DNA of 34,097 bases, from assembly GCA_009026175.1 (NCBI GenBank), contig WBTZ01000050.1, positions 1-34,097 on the forward strand, in the 5' to 3' direction. Below the pieces are notes generated by a model that saw nothing but the letters and a program-made list of their open reading frames with translations, was not told the DNA's origin and searched no databases. Shown piece by piece: positions 1 through 8,728 of this stretch. Numbering within the stretch: position 1 is the stretch's first letter; every line of letters starts with the position of its first letter. The DNA comes from Zoogloea sp. (GTDB lineage Bacteria > Pseudomonadota > Gammaproteobacteria > Burkholderiales > Rhodocyclaceae). The position numbers and the translations under genes are program-made.

Positions 1-296
1 GAGGCGGGCGCCAGCAGGGCCGCCAGCGGGTCGTCCGGAGCCGGCGTGGCGGCGATGCACAGGTGGCTGCCGTCCGGCGTTGAGATGAAGCCCGGCGCTC
101 CGGCCAGCAGGGCGGCGCGGGGCTGGCCGCCCGCCTCCACGCCTGCCGCCACGATGAAGGGCAGGCCGGCGAAGAAGTCCCGGTGCTGCTCGGGCATCTC
201 CTTGCGGATCACCCGGGGGCCGACTTCGGCGAGCCGGTCCCGGCTGCCCGCCGCGGCCTGCAGGCTTGTTTCGCCAGCGTGGAAGACGGCAGCCAT
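1..296 (-). CDS. PNPOx-like flavin-binding protein (partial, C-terminus off the left edge)
   Basis: The first 98 codons are visible and open to the window edge, starting MAAVFHAGETSLQ. The segments PEQHRDFFAGLPFIV and LLAGAPGFISTPDG are the N-terminal pattern of pyridoxamine-5'-phosphate-oxidase-like FMN proteins, in which a split-barrel flavin domain is often followed by a ferredoxin-reductase-like module. Whether that second module exists here cannot be seen. The ATG sits 5 bp after the stop of the upstream GST gene on the same strand, so the two are almost certainly one transcript and may be translationally coupled. The role is probably flavin-dependent oxidoreduction with an unknown substrate. 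Family assignment is by motif memory only. Confidence 0.7.
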   Translation of the reverse strand, partial: MAAVFHAGETSLQAAAGSRDRLAEVGPRVIRKEMPEQHRDFFAGLPFIVAAGVEAGGQPRAALLAGAPGFISTPDGSHLCIAATPAPDDPLAALLAPA

Positions 297-301
297 GATG
301 T

Positions 302-937
302 TCAGGCGGCCAGGCCGATGGCGGTCTTCGGCATCGGGAAGAAGCCGGGCAGGGCTTCGACGCGGGCCAGCCAGGCGCGGATCGCCGGATAGGGCTGCAG
401 GGACACGTTGCCCTCGGGGGCGTGGGCGATGTAGGTGTAGTTGGCCACGTCGGCGATGGTCGGGGCATCACCGGCGACCAGCCAGGGGCGGCTGGCCAGT
501 TCCTGCTCCAGGATGCCGAACAGGGCATGGGCGCGGGCGATCACCTCGTCGGCGTTGAAGTTCATCTTGAACACCGTGATCAGGCGTGCGGCGCAGGGGC
601 CGTAGGCCACCTGCCCGGCGGCCACCGACAGCCAGCGCTGGACCTGGGCCGCGCCTGCCGGGTCGTCCGGCAGCCAGTGGGCGGCGCCGTAGCGGCGGGC
701 GAGGTACACCAGGATGGCGTTGGAGTCGGCCACCGTCACGTCACCGTCCTGGATCACCGGCACCTGGCCGAAGGCGTTCATGGCCAGGTAGGCGGGCGTC
801 TTCTGCTGGCCGCCGAGGAGATCCACGTCCAGCGCGTCGACCGGCAGGCCGAGCAGGGACAGGAAGACTTCGGCCCGGTGGCTGTGGCCGGACAGGGTGA
901 AGCGGTGGAGTTTGATGGGCTGGGCGGGTTGCTTCAT
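302..937 (-). CDS. Glutathione S-transferase family protein
   Basis: The product has 211 residues, the usual GST length. The N-terminal thioredoxin-like half includes FTLSGHSHRAEVFLSLLG near residues 13-30, the cis-proline segment GQVPVI near residue 58, and the glutathione-binding VADSNAILVYLA near residue 70. An all-helical C-terminal half contains the N-capping-type stretch APTIADVANYTY near residue 157. A Ser at position 16 or 19 is the candidate activating residue. The start ATG has AGAGG six bases upstream. It is divergent from a LysR regulator (ATG at 1046) and directly upstream of a PNPOx-like gene. LysR regulators commonly control the divergent neighbour, so a detoxification or redox operon under that regulator is likely. 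The substrate cannot be read from sequence. Confidence 0.88.
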   Translation of the reverse strand: MKQPAQPIKLHRFTLSGHSHRAEVFLSLLGLPVDALDVDLLGGQQKTPAYLAMNAFGQVPVIQDGDVTVADSNAILVYLARRYGAAHWLPDDPAGAAQVQRWLSVAAGQVAYGPCAARLITVFKMNFNADEVIARAHALFGILEQELASRPWLVAGDAPTIADVANYTYIAHAPEGNVSLQPYPAIRAWLARVEALPGFFPMPKTAIGLAA

Positions 938-988
938 GACGGACCTCTGGGGTTGGGAGTCGGTGAGCGGCAGTGTGCTTTAATGCAG

Positions 989-1009
989 ATGGCGGATAAA
1001 TGCCGCCAT
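989..1009. promoter_or_regulatory. Inverted repeat, candidate LysR operator
   Basis: ATGGCGG (989-995) and CCGCCAT (1003-1009) form a perfect 7-bp inverted repeat around the AT-rich spacer ATAAATG. It lies in the 108-bp divergent GST/LysR intergenic region, 36 bp before the LysR ATG and about 51 bp before the GST ATG. Dyads with an AT-rich centre (T-N11-A type) are the usual binding sites of LysR regulators. The site is seen; its use by this regulator is inferred. Confidence 0.5.
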
Positions 1010-1045
1010 GTGTATTTCACTGCTTCGATAAATGGAGTAATTCCC

Positions 1046-1981
1046 ATGGACAAGCTCAAGGCCATGGCGACCTTCGTGCAGATCGCCGACGCGGGCAGCC
1101 TGAGTGCGGCCGCCCGCGCCAGCGGGGCGTCGCTGCCGGCCGTGGTGCGCAGCCTGGCGGCCCTGGAGGCCGAGCTGGGGGTGCGCCTGTTCAACCGCAC
1201 GACCCGCCGCATCGCCCTGACCGACGAGGGGCGCCACTACCTGGACAGCTGCCGCAACCTGCTGGCCGCGCTCCATGAGGCGGAGTCGGCCCTGCGGGAC
1301 GAGGCGGGCGATTTGTCGGGCCAGCTCACGCTGACGGCGCCGGTGCTCTTCGGCCAGATGTATGTGGCGCCTGCCGTGACGGCCTTCGTGCAGCGCCACC
1401 CGGGCGTGCGTTGCCGCCTGCTGCTGCTCGACCGGGTCACCAACCTGCTGGAGGAGGGGATCGATGTGGGGGTGCGCATCGGCCACCTGGAGGACTCGTC
1501 GCTGATCGCCCACCGGGTGGCCTCGGTGCGCCGCATGGTGGTGGCCAGCCCGGCCTGCCTGGCCCGGCAAGGCGTGCCTGCCCATCCCCGCGATCTGCTC
1601 AGGGCCAACTGCATCGGCTTCTCCGCGGGGGCGGGGCCGTGGTGGCGTTTCGAGGAGAAGGGGCGCAGCTACACCCTGCCGGTGAGCGGCAACCTCGAGT
1701 TCAACCACGTGGCGCCCGCCGTCGACGCCTGCGCGGCGGGCCTGGGCTTTGGCATGTTCATCTCCTATCAGGTGGCCAGTCATCTGGCCGATGGCCGCCT
1801 GCAGGTGGTGCTCGAGGACTTCGAGGCGCCGCCCCGGCCGATCAGCGTGGTCTATCCCCACGCCCGCTTGCAGCCGGCGCGGGTGCGGGCGTTCGTGGAG
1901 TGGCTGCGGGAGGCGCTGGGCCGGCGCTTGGCGGAGGGGGCTGCCGCGCCCCGTGAGCATCACAGCGGGATTGAGGAATAA
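1046..1981 (+). CDS. LysR-family transcriptional regulator
   Basis: The product has 311 residues. The N-terminal winged HTH is clear: MATFVQIADAGSLSAAARAS, then SLPAVVRSLAALEAELGVRL and FNRTTRRIALTDEG. The rest is the LysR substrate-binding domain (roughly residues 90-300). The open frame extends far upstream, but the ATG at 1046 is chosen because it gives the standard LysR N-terminus (MDKLKAMATFVQ) and has GGAG nine bases upstream. The TTRR pattern and DxGVRIG (here GIDVGVRIG) are typical of the large proteobacterial subgroup that includes DsdC/CrgA-like regulators. It is divergent from the GST/PNPOx pair, its probable target, and probably autoregulates through the dyad at 989-1009. Confidence 0.93.
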   Translation: MDKLKAMATFVQIADAGSLSAAARASGASLPAVVRSLAALEAELGVRLFNRTTRRIALTDEGRHYLDSCRNLLAALHEAESALRDEAGDLSGQLTLTAPVLFGQMYVAPAVTAFVQRHPGVRCRLLLLDRVTNLLEEGIDVGVRIGHLEDSSLIAHRVASVRRMVVASPACLARQGVPAHPRDLLRANCIGFSAGAGPWWRFEEKGRSYTLPVSGNLEFNHVAPAVDACAAGLGFGMFISYQVASHLADGRLQVVLEDFEAPPRPISVVYPHARLQPARVRAFVEWLREALGRRLAEGAAAPREHHSGIEE

Positions 1982-2014
1982 TTCCTTTGGGATCTTCATG
2001 TGATGCCTTGCGGG

Positions 2015-2020
2015 TAGAAT
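2015..2020 (+). promoter_or_regulatory. Possible -10 element (TAGAAT) before the protease-TPR genes
   Basis: TAGAAT matches the sigma-70 -10 box at five of six positions and lies 42 bp upstream of the ATG at 2062, in the 80-bp gap after lysR. No convincing -35 is seen at 16-18 bp, so this is a weak call. It would drive the two overlapping protease/TPR genes. Confidence 0.3.
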
Positions 2021-2061
2021 CCGGGCGTGTTTCTCCCCCCTTCATTCACTGAAGTCCCGCC

Positions 2062-3924
2062 ATGAGACTCTGCCCTGTTCGCTCCTCACCGCCTTCGCCG
2101 TGCATCCGGCGGCGTTCCGGGCTTGGTCATGCCGCTGTGATCGGGGGCTTCGCCATGTCGCTGCTGGGCGCTACGGCGGAGGCGCTGTCGCCGCCGGAGG
2201 TTTTCGAGTCGGTGGCGCCTTTGGTGGCGGTCCTGGACGTGCTCGATGGCGATGGCCGGTTGGTGGGGCGCTCATCGGCAACGCGCCTGGCAGGTGGGCG
2301 TTTTGTTTCGGCCTGCGAGGTGCTCGAGAGCGGGAGCGCCTATGCCCTGACGCTGGCGGCAGGAAGCCTGCCCGGCCGGATCGTGGCCCGCGACCGGGAG
2401 CGCAACCTGTGTCTGCTCGAGGCCGCCGGAGCGGAGGGCGCGGCAGGGAGGCGGGCTCCGCCACCGGCGCCTGGCAGCAGGGTGTTTGCGGTCTCCAACG
2501 CGGCGGGCCTGGGTGTCGGTATCTCGGAGGGCGTGCTGTCCGGTGTGCGCCATTTCCCGGGCGGAGACTACATCCAGTTCACCGCGCCGATCTCGCCGGG
2601 TTCGGAGGGCGGTGCCCTGGTGGATGCCACGGGGGCGCTGATCGGGATCGTTGATTACCGGCGGCGGGATGGCCAGAACGTCAATTTCGCATCGCTTGCG
2701 GCTTGGATTGACGAGATCGAGGCGCGCTCTGCCGCTGCCGCCGACCAGCTGCAGCGCTTCGATGAGGCGACCACCTTGTCCCGGGCTTCCCGTTGGGCCG
2801 AGCTGGACACGTTGGCGAGCGGGTGGGCGCGCAAGGAGCCCGGCAATGGCGACGCATGGGGTTTCGTCGGTATCGCTGCACGGGGTTTGAAGCAGAGGGA
2901 GCGGGAGCAGGAGGCCTGGCGCAGCATGTGGCGCATCCATCCGGATCGGCCGGCCGTCGGCGTGTCCCTGGGGGCGGCCCTGCTGGAGGCGGGCAAACCC
3001 AAGGAGGCGCTGGAGGTGGCGCGCAGCCTGGTCCTGGCCCACCAGGAGTTTGCGCCGGCCCATTGGGTGCTTGGCCAGAGCCTGCGCGGCCTGGGGCAGT
3101 TCCAGGAGGCGGAGGCCGCCTACCGGCGGGCGCTTGAACTGGATCCCTTGCAGATATCGGCGTATCAGGGGCTGGCCGAACTGGCCGGGCAGCGGGGGGA
3201 TCACCTGACCCAGATCAGCCTGTGGTCGCGTCTCGCCGGTCTCTACCCCGAGCAGCTGTGGCCCCGCTATGCGCTGGTGCAGGCCTACCTGGCGGCCGGC
3301 AAGCCCGAGCGGGCCCATGCGGTCCTGGCCCGTCTGCCGGAAGCGGCGAAGGATAGTGCGGTCACCTGGTATTGGCGGGGGGTGGTGGAGTCCCGCCTGG
3401 CGCGGCCGGAGGCGGCCGCCGACGCCTTCCGTGCCGCGCTGGCCCGACGCTTCCCGGAGGTGGGCTGGTGCTGGCTCGGGATCGGCTTGGCGATGGCCGA
3501 GATGAGGCGCTTCCCGGAGGCAATTGGTGCCCTCGAGGCGGCCCGCGAGGCGAATCCGGATGAGGACAGCTTTGCCTATCCGCTCGGGGGGGCGCTGAAG
3601 GAAGGGGGGCGTCCGGTCGAGGCGCTGGCGCTCTTCGAAAAGCTGGCCGCCAAGGCCCCCGGCGAGGCGCGCAACTGGCAGCTGGTCGGGGGCACGCTGA
3701 CCGCGCTGGACCGGAGGGCCGAGGCCATTCCCGCCCTCGAGCGCTCCCTGCAGATCAAGGCGAACCAGCCCGAGGTGTGGCGCGTGCTGATCGAGTCCTT
3801 GCAGATCCTGGCGCGCCGGGCCGATGCCATGAATGCCTGGCAGCGCCTGCGGGCCATCGATGAGAAGGCGGCCGACCAGGCCTGGACGGAGAGCATGCTG
3901 CCTGCCGGGGAGGCGCGGCGATGA
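2062..3924 (+). CDS. Exported trypsin-like pseudoprotease with TPR repeats
   Basis: The product has 620 residues. A basic N-region (IRRR) and hydrophobic stretch ending ATAEA (about residue 41) look like a signal peptide, so the protein should be periplasmic. Residues about 43-225 follow the HtrA/S1C-type trypsin fold and align with the next gene, but every catalytic position is changed: SACEVLESG has Glu86 where His is expected, ERNLCLLE has Asn115 for Asp, and SPGSEGGAL has Glu182 for Ser. It is therefore predicted to be proteolytically dead. From about residue 230 to the end it is a string of TPR-like helical pairs (for example FQEAEAAYRRALELDPLQIS). Its stop overlaps the next start (ATGA), which implies coupled translation. 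A binding or regulatory partner of the active paralogue is the simplest idea, but this is inference. Confidence 0.85.
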   Translation: MRLCPVRSSPPSPCIRRRSGLGHAAVIGGFAMSLLGATAEALSPPEVFESVAPLVAVLDVLDGDGRLVGRSSATRLAGGRFVSACEVLESGSAYALTLAAGSLPGRIVARDRERNLCLLEAAGAEGAAGRRAPPPAPGSRVFAVSNAAGLGVGISEGVLSGVRHFPGGDYIQFTAPISPGSEGGALVDATGALIGIVDYRRRDGQNVNFASLAAWIDEIEARSAAAADQLQRFDEATTLSRASRWAELDTLASGWARKEPGNGDAWGFVGIAARGLKQREREQEAWRSMWRIHPDRPAVGVSLGAALLEAGKPKEALEVARSLVLAHQEFAPAHWVLGQSLRGLGQFQEAEAAYRRALELDPLQISAYQGLAELAGQRGDHLTQISLWSRLAGLYPEQLWPRYALVQAYLAAGKPERAHAVLARLPEAAKDSAVTWYWRGVVESRLARPEAAADAFRAALARRFPEVGWCWLGIGLAMAEMRRFPEAIGALEAAREANPDEDSFAYPLGGALKEGGRPVEALALFEKLAAKAPGEARNWQLVGGTLTALDRRAEAIPALERSLQIKANQPEVWRVLIESLQILARRADAMNAWQRLRAIDEKAADQAWTESMLPAGEARR

Positions 3925-6269
3925 GCGCCGGTCGGCTTGTTCCGCTGTGTGTTCTCCTGCTGGCGGCTTCGCCGGCCTGCGCCGCCGAGACGGAGGAGGC
4001 CCGCCAGGTCTTTGCCCGGGTCGCACCCTCGGTGGTGTCGATCCAGGTGATGGATGGCAAGGGTGTGGTCGAGGGGCAGGGCAGCGGCGTCGTGGTGGCC
4101 CGCGAGCAGGTGGTGACCAACTGCCATGTCATCGAGAACGCAACGGCCATCCGGGTGCTGGCCGGCGATACCGGGCTGGATGCCCGATGGCTGCGCCAGA
4201 AGGCCGCCATGGACTTGTGCCTGCTGCAGGTGGCCGGCCTGAAGGCTCCGCCGGCCCGCTTGCGCGCGGGGGCGGCATTGCCCGTGGGGGCGCCCTTGTA
4301 TGCGGTGGGCAATCCCCTGGGCTTCGGCCTCGCGGTGAGTGCCGGGCTGATGGCCGCTGCCGAACAGAAGGAGCCCTACCCCCACTTGCTCAGCACCGCC
4401 CCCCAGTCGCCCGGGTCGAGCGGCGGCGGGGTGTTCGACCGGGAGGGGCAGCTCGTGGGGATCACCCGGGCCATCCTTGGCTCCGGCCAGAACCTCAACA
4501 TGGCGGTGTCCGCCTCCGGGGTGGCCAGCCTGATCGCCGCCGGCGATCCTCCCCCTGTCGTTGAAGCCCCGCCACCGCCGGAAAGAGCGTGGTTGCAGGA
4601 GTCGGGGGCCCTCGAGGCGGCCGGCAAGTGGAAGGAGCTCGAGGCCCTAGGGCGTGACTGGCTGAAGGCTCAGCCCACCTCGGCAATGGCCTCGACCGCC
4701 CTGGGCTTCGCCCTGTTCAAGCTCAAGCGTGACGAGGACGCAGAAGCGGCGTTGCGCCAGGCCGTGGCCCTGGACGCGTATTACTGGCGCGCCTGGACCC
4801 GCCTGGCTCAGGTGCTCCATCGGCGCGGCGCGACCGGGGAGGCGGAGGAGGCGCTGCTCAAGGCCGAGCAATGCGCGCCCCTGCAGCAGGAGTCGTTCAT
4901 CCTGCGCTCCGGGTGGCTGGTCGAGGCACGACGCCTGGAAGAGGCCCGCACCCAGATCCGTGAGGCGATCCGCCGCTTGCCCTCGAACGCTGTGGCGTGG
5001 CGCCTGCTGGGCCTGATCGAGGAGGGGCTGGGACATGGCGAGGAGGCCGTCCGGGCGCTGAACGTGGCGATGGGGCTTGGGGATGCGAGCGGGGAGTCGA
5101 GACGTCTGCTGACCGATGTGTACACCCGTGCCGGCCAGTTCGACAAGGCGCGCCAGAGCGCCCAGGAGAATCTCGGAACAGGGCGGGAGGGCAGCCGGGC
5201 ACAGGTCCACCTGGGGTTTGCAGAACTCCGGGGCGGACGCCTCAAGAGCGCGGAGGAGCGCATGCGTCAGGCCATTGCGCTGGCGCCGGAAGAGGCTGCC
5301 GGGTGGAGTGGCCTGGGGGTGGTCCTGCTGAAGACCGAACGTCGGGATGAGGCAGACAGCGCCTTCGAGCGCGCGCTTGCGCTGGGGGGGCCGGATGCCG
5401 GCGTGCTGGCCCATCGCGCGATGCTGCGCCATTTCCAGAAGCGGCCCGATGCGGCCCTCGCGGATGCCCGACAGGCGGTCGCCTTGTCGCCCGGCAACGG
5501 CGTGGCCTGGCGTGCGCTGGGCCTGATTGCCCGGGACCTGCGGCGCTACCGGGAGTCCGAGGAGGCCTTCGGCAATGCGTCGGCCCTGATCACGCTGGAT
5601 CTCGAGGATCTGACCGCATGGGCCGAGAGCCGTCATGGCACCGGGCACCGGGATGAGGCGCTGCAGATGCTGCGGGCGATCGAGGCGCAGAATCCGAAGC
5701 AGTTCAGCATGTGTCTGCTCATGGCCAAGGTCCTTGATGATAACGAGGCGGCGCTGACCTATCTGGAGCGGGCGGTCGATATTGATCCGACCAGCGCGAT
5801 CGCCTGGAGCAGCAAGGGCTATGTGTTGATGAAGCTCAAGCGCCTTCCGGAGGCCGTGAGTGCCCTCGAGACGGCTGTGCGCCTCGAGCCCGGCCTGGCC
5901 AATCCATGGATCAATCTTGGTGAGGCCCAGCTCTACAGCCGCAACATGGGGCGGTCGATCCAGGCCCTCGAGAAGGGGCTGGCGCTGGCCCCGGATGCCC
6001 TCGATGCCCGGGTCTTCCTCACCCAGGCCTACCTGGCGGTCAAGCTGCCGGCAAGAGCCCGGCCGCATGCCCTGAAGGTTCTCGAGAAGCAGCCCGACCA
6101 GCCCCAGGTGATGGGGCTTGTGATGGTCAGCTACCTGATGGAGGACAATCTCGCCGTCGCCAGCGAGCTCTACCTGAAGATCAAGGCGCGGGCGCCCGAG
6201 GTGGCAAGGTCGCTGCGCGAGCTGACCCTGCGCAGTGGCATTCCCGCTGCCCGGGGCCTGCCCGAGTAA
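3921..6269 (+). CDS. Exported trypsin-like serine protease with TPR repeats
   Basis: The product has 782 residues. A signal peptide (MSAGRLVPLCVLLLAASPAC, cleavage likely after ACA) predicts export. The protease domain spans about residues 25-210 and has an intact triad: His69 in VVTNCHVIEN, Asp98 in AAMDLCLLQV and Ser167 in QSPGSSGGGVFD, with LVGITRAILG as the following strand. No PDZ domain follows. Instead about 550 residues of TPR repeats run to the C-terminus (for example EEAVRALNVAMGLG and IQALEKGLALAPDALDARVF), suggesting a protein-interaction scaffold or processivity ruler for a periplasmic protease. It overlaps the pseudoprotease gene by 4 bp and ends 16 bp from the convergent ovoA. 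Substrate unknown. Confidence 0.88.
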   Translation: MSAGRLVPLCVLLLAASPACAAETEEARQVFARVAPSVVSIQVMDGKGVVEGQGSGVVVAREQVVTNCHVIENATAIRVLAGDTGLDARWLRQKAAMDLCLLQVAGLKAPPARLRAGAALPVGAPLYAVGNPLGFGLAVSAGLMAAAEQKEPYPHLLSTAPQSPGSSGGGVFDREGQLVGITRAILGSGQNLNMAVSASGVASLIAAGDPPPVVEAPPPPERAWLQESGALEAAGKWKELEALGRDWLKAQPTSAMASTALGFALFKLKRDEDAEAALRQAVALDAYYWRAWTRLAQVLHRRGATGEAEEALLKAEQCAPLQQESFILRSGWLVEARRLEEARTQIREAIRRLPSNAVAWRLLGLIEEGLGHGEEAVRALNVAMGLGDASGESRRLLTDVYTRAGQFDKARQSAQENLGTGREGSRAQVHLGFAELRGGRLKSAEERMRQAIALAPEEAAGWSGLGVVLLKTERRDEADSAFERALALGGPDAGVLAHRAMLRHFQKRPDAALADARQAVALSPGNGVAWRALGLIARDLRRYRESEEAFGNASALITLDLEDLTAWAESRHGTGHRDEALQMLRAIEAQNPKQFSMCLLMAKVLDDNEAALTYLERAVDIDPTSAIAWSSKGYVLMKLKRLPEAVSALETAVRLEPGLANPWINLGEAQLYSRNMGRSIQALEKGLALAPDALDARVFLTQAYLAVKLPARARPHALKVLEKQPDQPQVMGLVMVSYLMEDNLAVASELYLKIKARAPEVARSLRELTLRSGIPAARGLPE

Positions 6270-6285
6270 GGATGGGGACGGACGT

Positions 6286-8685
6286 TCAGCGCTCCCGCTG
6301 CCAGAGCATGCCGTGGGTGACGATGAACTGGTACTTGCGGGCGTGCTCCCGGATCACCAGGGGGACCTCCTCCTCCCGCCGCAGCACGAAGCCCTCGTCC
6401 CGCAGGAAGGCCTTGAGGGCGTCGGCGCTGCGCACCGGCTGCCCGTCTTTCTCGAAGCCGCCGATCCAGGCCTCCTGCGGCGTGAATTGCTCCAGCCAGG
6501 AATAGGGTGAGAACAGGGCTACCAGGCCCCCCACCCTGACCAGCCCCCGCGGGCCGCCGAGACGGCCGAGCAGGGACTTGGGGCTGGGCAGGCGGCACAG
6601 CAGGTTGGCCATCAGCACGGCGTCCAGGTCCACCAGCTCGGCCGGCAGGGAGCAGGCGTCGGCCTGGCGGAAGCTCACCCGCTGGCGCTCGATGGAGGGG
6701 TCGATGCGGGCCGTCATGGTGGCGCCCAGATTGCCCTCGTCACGCCGGAAGTAGTCGCGGCGGCCATCCTTCCTGAGCCCGTTGGCGGCGTCGATGAAGG
6801 CGCGGGAGAGGTCCACTCCCAGCACCTCGTCGAAGCCCCGGGCCAGTTCGAAGCTGGCGCCGCCCACCGCACAGCCCACATCCAGGGCGCGGGCGGTGCC
6901 CGAGCCGAACTTGCGGGCGCCGTCGATCAGCCAGTCGGCACAGCGCTGGGGGAAGGCGGTGGCGCACTGGGGGCCGCCGGGCCAGGGCATCTGGGTCTGG
7001 GGTTCGCCGTGGTGGAGCAGCATGTAGTCGTCCACCATGCGGGCATCCTCATACACCTGGCTGGCGCTGCCTTCACCGCCGAGCCTGACCACGCCGCCGT
7101 CGTGAGCCGCCTGGACGACCCGGAAGCCGGCGTGCTGGTAGAAGTGGGGGCGGAAGTGGAAGCGCGCCCACACGCTGGCCTCGTCGCCACAGGAGATCCA
7201 TGAGCCGCCCAGGATCATGCTGTGCTGGCCGTCGTAGCAGGGGGTGGAGAAGTCGTCGTAGTAGGGGTGGACGCGGGCGCCAGGCAGCGGGTTGAAGTCG
7301 TCCCCGTGCCACTGCCAGACGTTGCCGAACACGTCGTAAACGCCGGCGGCGGTGGGCCGGCCGGCATCCACCGGCCAGGGTGAGCCGTGGGCCAGCTGGC
7401 TGTTCCAGCCCTGCTCGCGGCCCAGGCGGGCGCCGTCGAGCCGCGAGGGGGGATCGGTTTCGGCCCAGGAGGCGTCGCGCAGGGCGTTGTGCTCGGCCTC
7501 GGTGGGCAATCTACAGGGGATGCCGTCCCGGGCGCTGCGCCAGGCGCAGTAGGCGGCGGCTTCGTGGGCATTCACCTCGGCGGGCCAGCTCCACGGCATG
7601 TCGATGGTCTCGAACAGAGTGCGCAGGCGGTAGCGGTGCAGGCCGGCGGGGCCGTCCGGCACCCAGAAGCAGGGCCACTTGCTGTTGCGGAAGCCGCGCC
7701 ATTCCCAGCCGGCTTCGGTCCACCAGCGCTGATCCAGGTAGCCACCGCTCTGGATGAACTCCAGGAAGGCACCGTTGCAGACCAGCTGGCTGTCTACCTG
7801 GAAGGCCTGCACATCCACCTCGCGGCGGCCGTATTCGTTGTCCCAGCCGAAGCTGGGCCAGTCGCGGGGCTTGCCCAGGCGGACCCGGCTGGCGGGGACG
7901 GACACCCGTCCGGGCACGGGATAGTCCTGCCCGGCCCGCGGTGGGAAGTGGGCGGCGGTGCCGGCACTGGCGTGCACCGCCGGCCATCCGGCGGGGTGGC
8001 GCACCAGCTCGGCCGGCAGTTCGCGGATCAGCACCGAGGAGGTCTCGAGGTGGATGCGCTCGTGTTCGAAGCCCATGAACAGCGCCCACAGGGGGTGGTC
8101 CATGGTGATCGGGGGGTGTCCGTCGGCCAGGTCGGGGTGGGTCTCGATCAGGTGACGCACGGTGGTGTACACCCGTGCCCGGTAGGTGTGGGCCTCGGCG
8201 AAGTCGGGCCACTCCATCTCGTTCTTCGACATGTCGTCCCAGCGCATCTCATCCACGCCGGTTTCGAAGATGCGTTCGAAGTAGGGGTTGATCGGGTTGT
8301 CGATGAGGCCCGCCACCCGCAGCTTGTTGATGTACAGGGCCGCCGGATGGCAGTAGTAGAAGACCATCGGATGACGCAGGTGATGGTAGGGCGGCCGGTA
8401 GAAGGCTTCTTCGCCCTGCAGGCCGGCGAATAGCAGCTCGGTGAGGGTCCAGCCGTTGTCGAAGGCGGCCAGCACGGCGTCCCGCGTGCAGCTGTCGAGG
8501 CGGGGCTGGGGCAGCGCGGTGAGGCTACCGTCGGGCTGGCGGCCGGGGCAGTCCTGCGGGCTCAGGCCGGTCCACCACCAGGCGGGGCGGGGGCCCTGCA
8601 GGGCGGCATCGTGGGCGCCGCGCAGGTTCTTGCGCCAGGGCTCCACGGCGGTGGGCATCGCCGTGTCGAGGTTCGGGTGGGACAT
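6286..8685 (-). CDS. ovoA: OvoA, 5-histidylcysteine sulfoxide synthase / mercaptohistidine methyltransferase
   Basis: The product has 799 residues. It has the three-part OvoA architecture: an N-terminal DinB-like helical domain with the iron-binding HX3HXE motif (His208, His212, Glu214 in FEHERIHLETS); a central formylglycine-generating-enzyme-like domain (VDVQAFQVD, GVYDVFGNVWQW, ILGGSW, AGFRVV); and a C-terminal SAM methyltransferase domain with motif I ALDVGCAVGGASFELA. The family joins cysteine to C5 of histidine using O2 and non-haem iron, then N-methylates the product to ovothiol A, a redox thiol. The frame opens 33 codons earlier, but the ATG at 8685 has AGGAG six bases upstream and gives MSHPNLDTA. 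It lies 43 bp downstream of dinB on the same strand. No desulfurising OvoB-type PLP lyase is in the window. Confidence 0.93.
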   Translation of the reverse strand: MSHPNLDTAMPTAVEPWRKNLRGAHDAALQGPRPAWWWTGLSPQDCPGRQPDGSLTALPQPRLDSCTRDAVLAAFDNGWTLTELLFAGLQGEEAFYRPPYHHLRHPMVFYYCHPAALYINKLRVAGLIDNPINPYFERIFETGVDEMRWDDMSKNEMEWPDFAEAHTYRARVYTTVRHLIETHPDLADGHPPITMDHPLWALFMGFEHERIHLETSSVLIRELPAELVRHPAGWPAVHASAGTAAHFPPRAGQDYPVPGRVSVPASRVRLGKPRDWPSFGWDNEYGRREVDVQAFQVDSQLVCNGAFLEFIQSGGYLDQRWWTEAGWEWRGFRNSKWPCFWVPDGPAGLHRYRLRTLFETIDMPWSWPAEVNAHEAAAYCAWRSARDGIPCRLPTEAEHNALRDASWAETDPPSRLDGARLGREQGWNSQLAHGSPWPVDAGRPTAAGVYDVFGNVWQWHGDDFNPLPGARVHPYYDDFSTPCYDGQHSMILGGSWISCGDEASVWARFHFRPHFYQHAGFRVVQAAHDGGVVRLGGEGSASQVYEDARMVDDYMLLHHGEPQTQMPWPGGPQCATAFPQRCADWLIDGARKFGSGTARALDVGCAVGGASFELARGFDEVLGVDLSRAFIDAANGLRKDGRRDYFRRDEGNLGATMTARIDPSIERQRVSFRQADACSLPAELVDLDAVLMANLLCRLPSPKSLLGRLGGPRGLVRVGGLVALFSPYSWLEQFTPQEAWIGGFEKDGQPVRSADALKAFLRDEGFVLRREEEVPLVIREHARKYQFIVTHGMLWQRER

Positions 8686-8728
8686 GCGGATCTCCTGGAA
8701 TGCGGCAGTCGTTATTTTGGGCGGAAGT

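Noticed and set aside
2272-4026. Long antisense frame across the first protease/TPR gene
   Set aside because: Pro/Arg/Gly/Gln-rich with no motif and no ribosome site; the sense frame has a signal peptide and TPR repeats.
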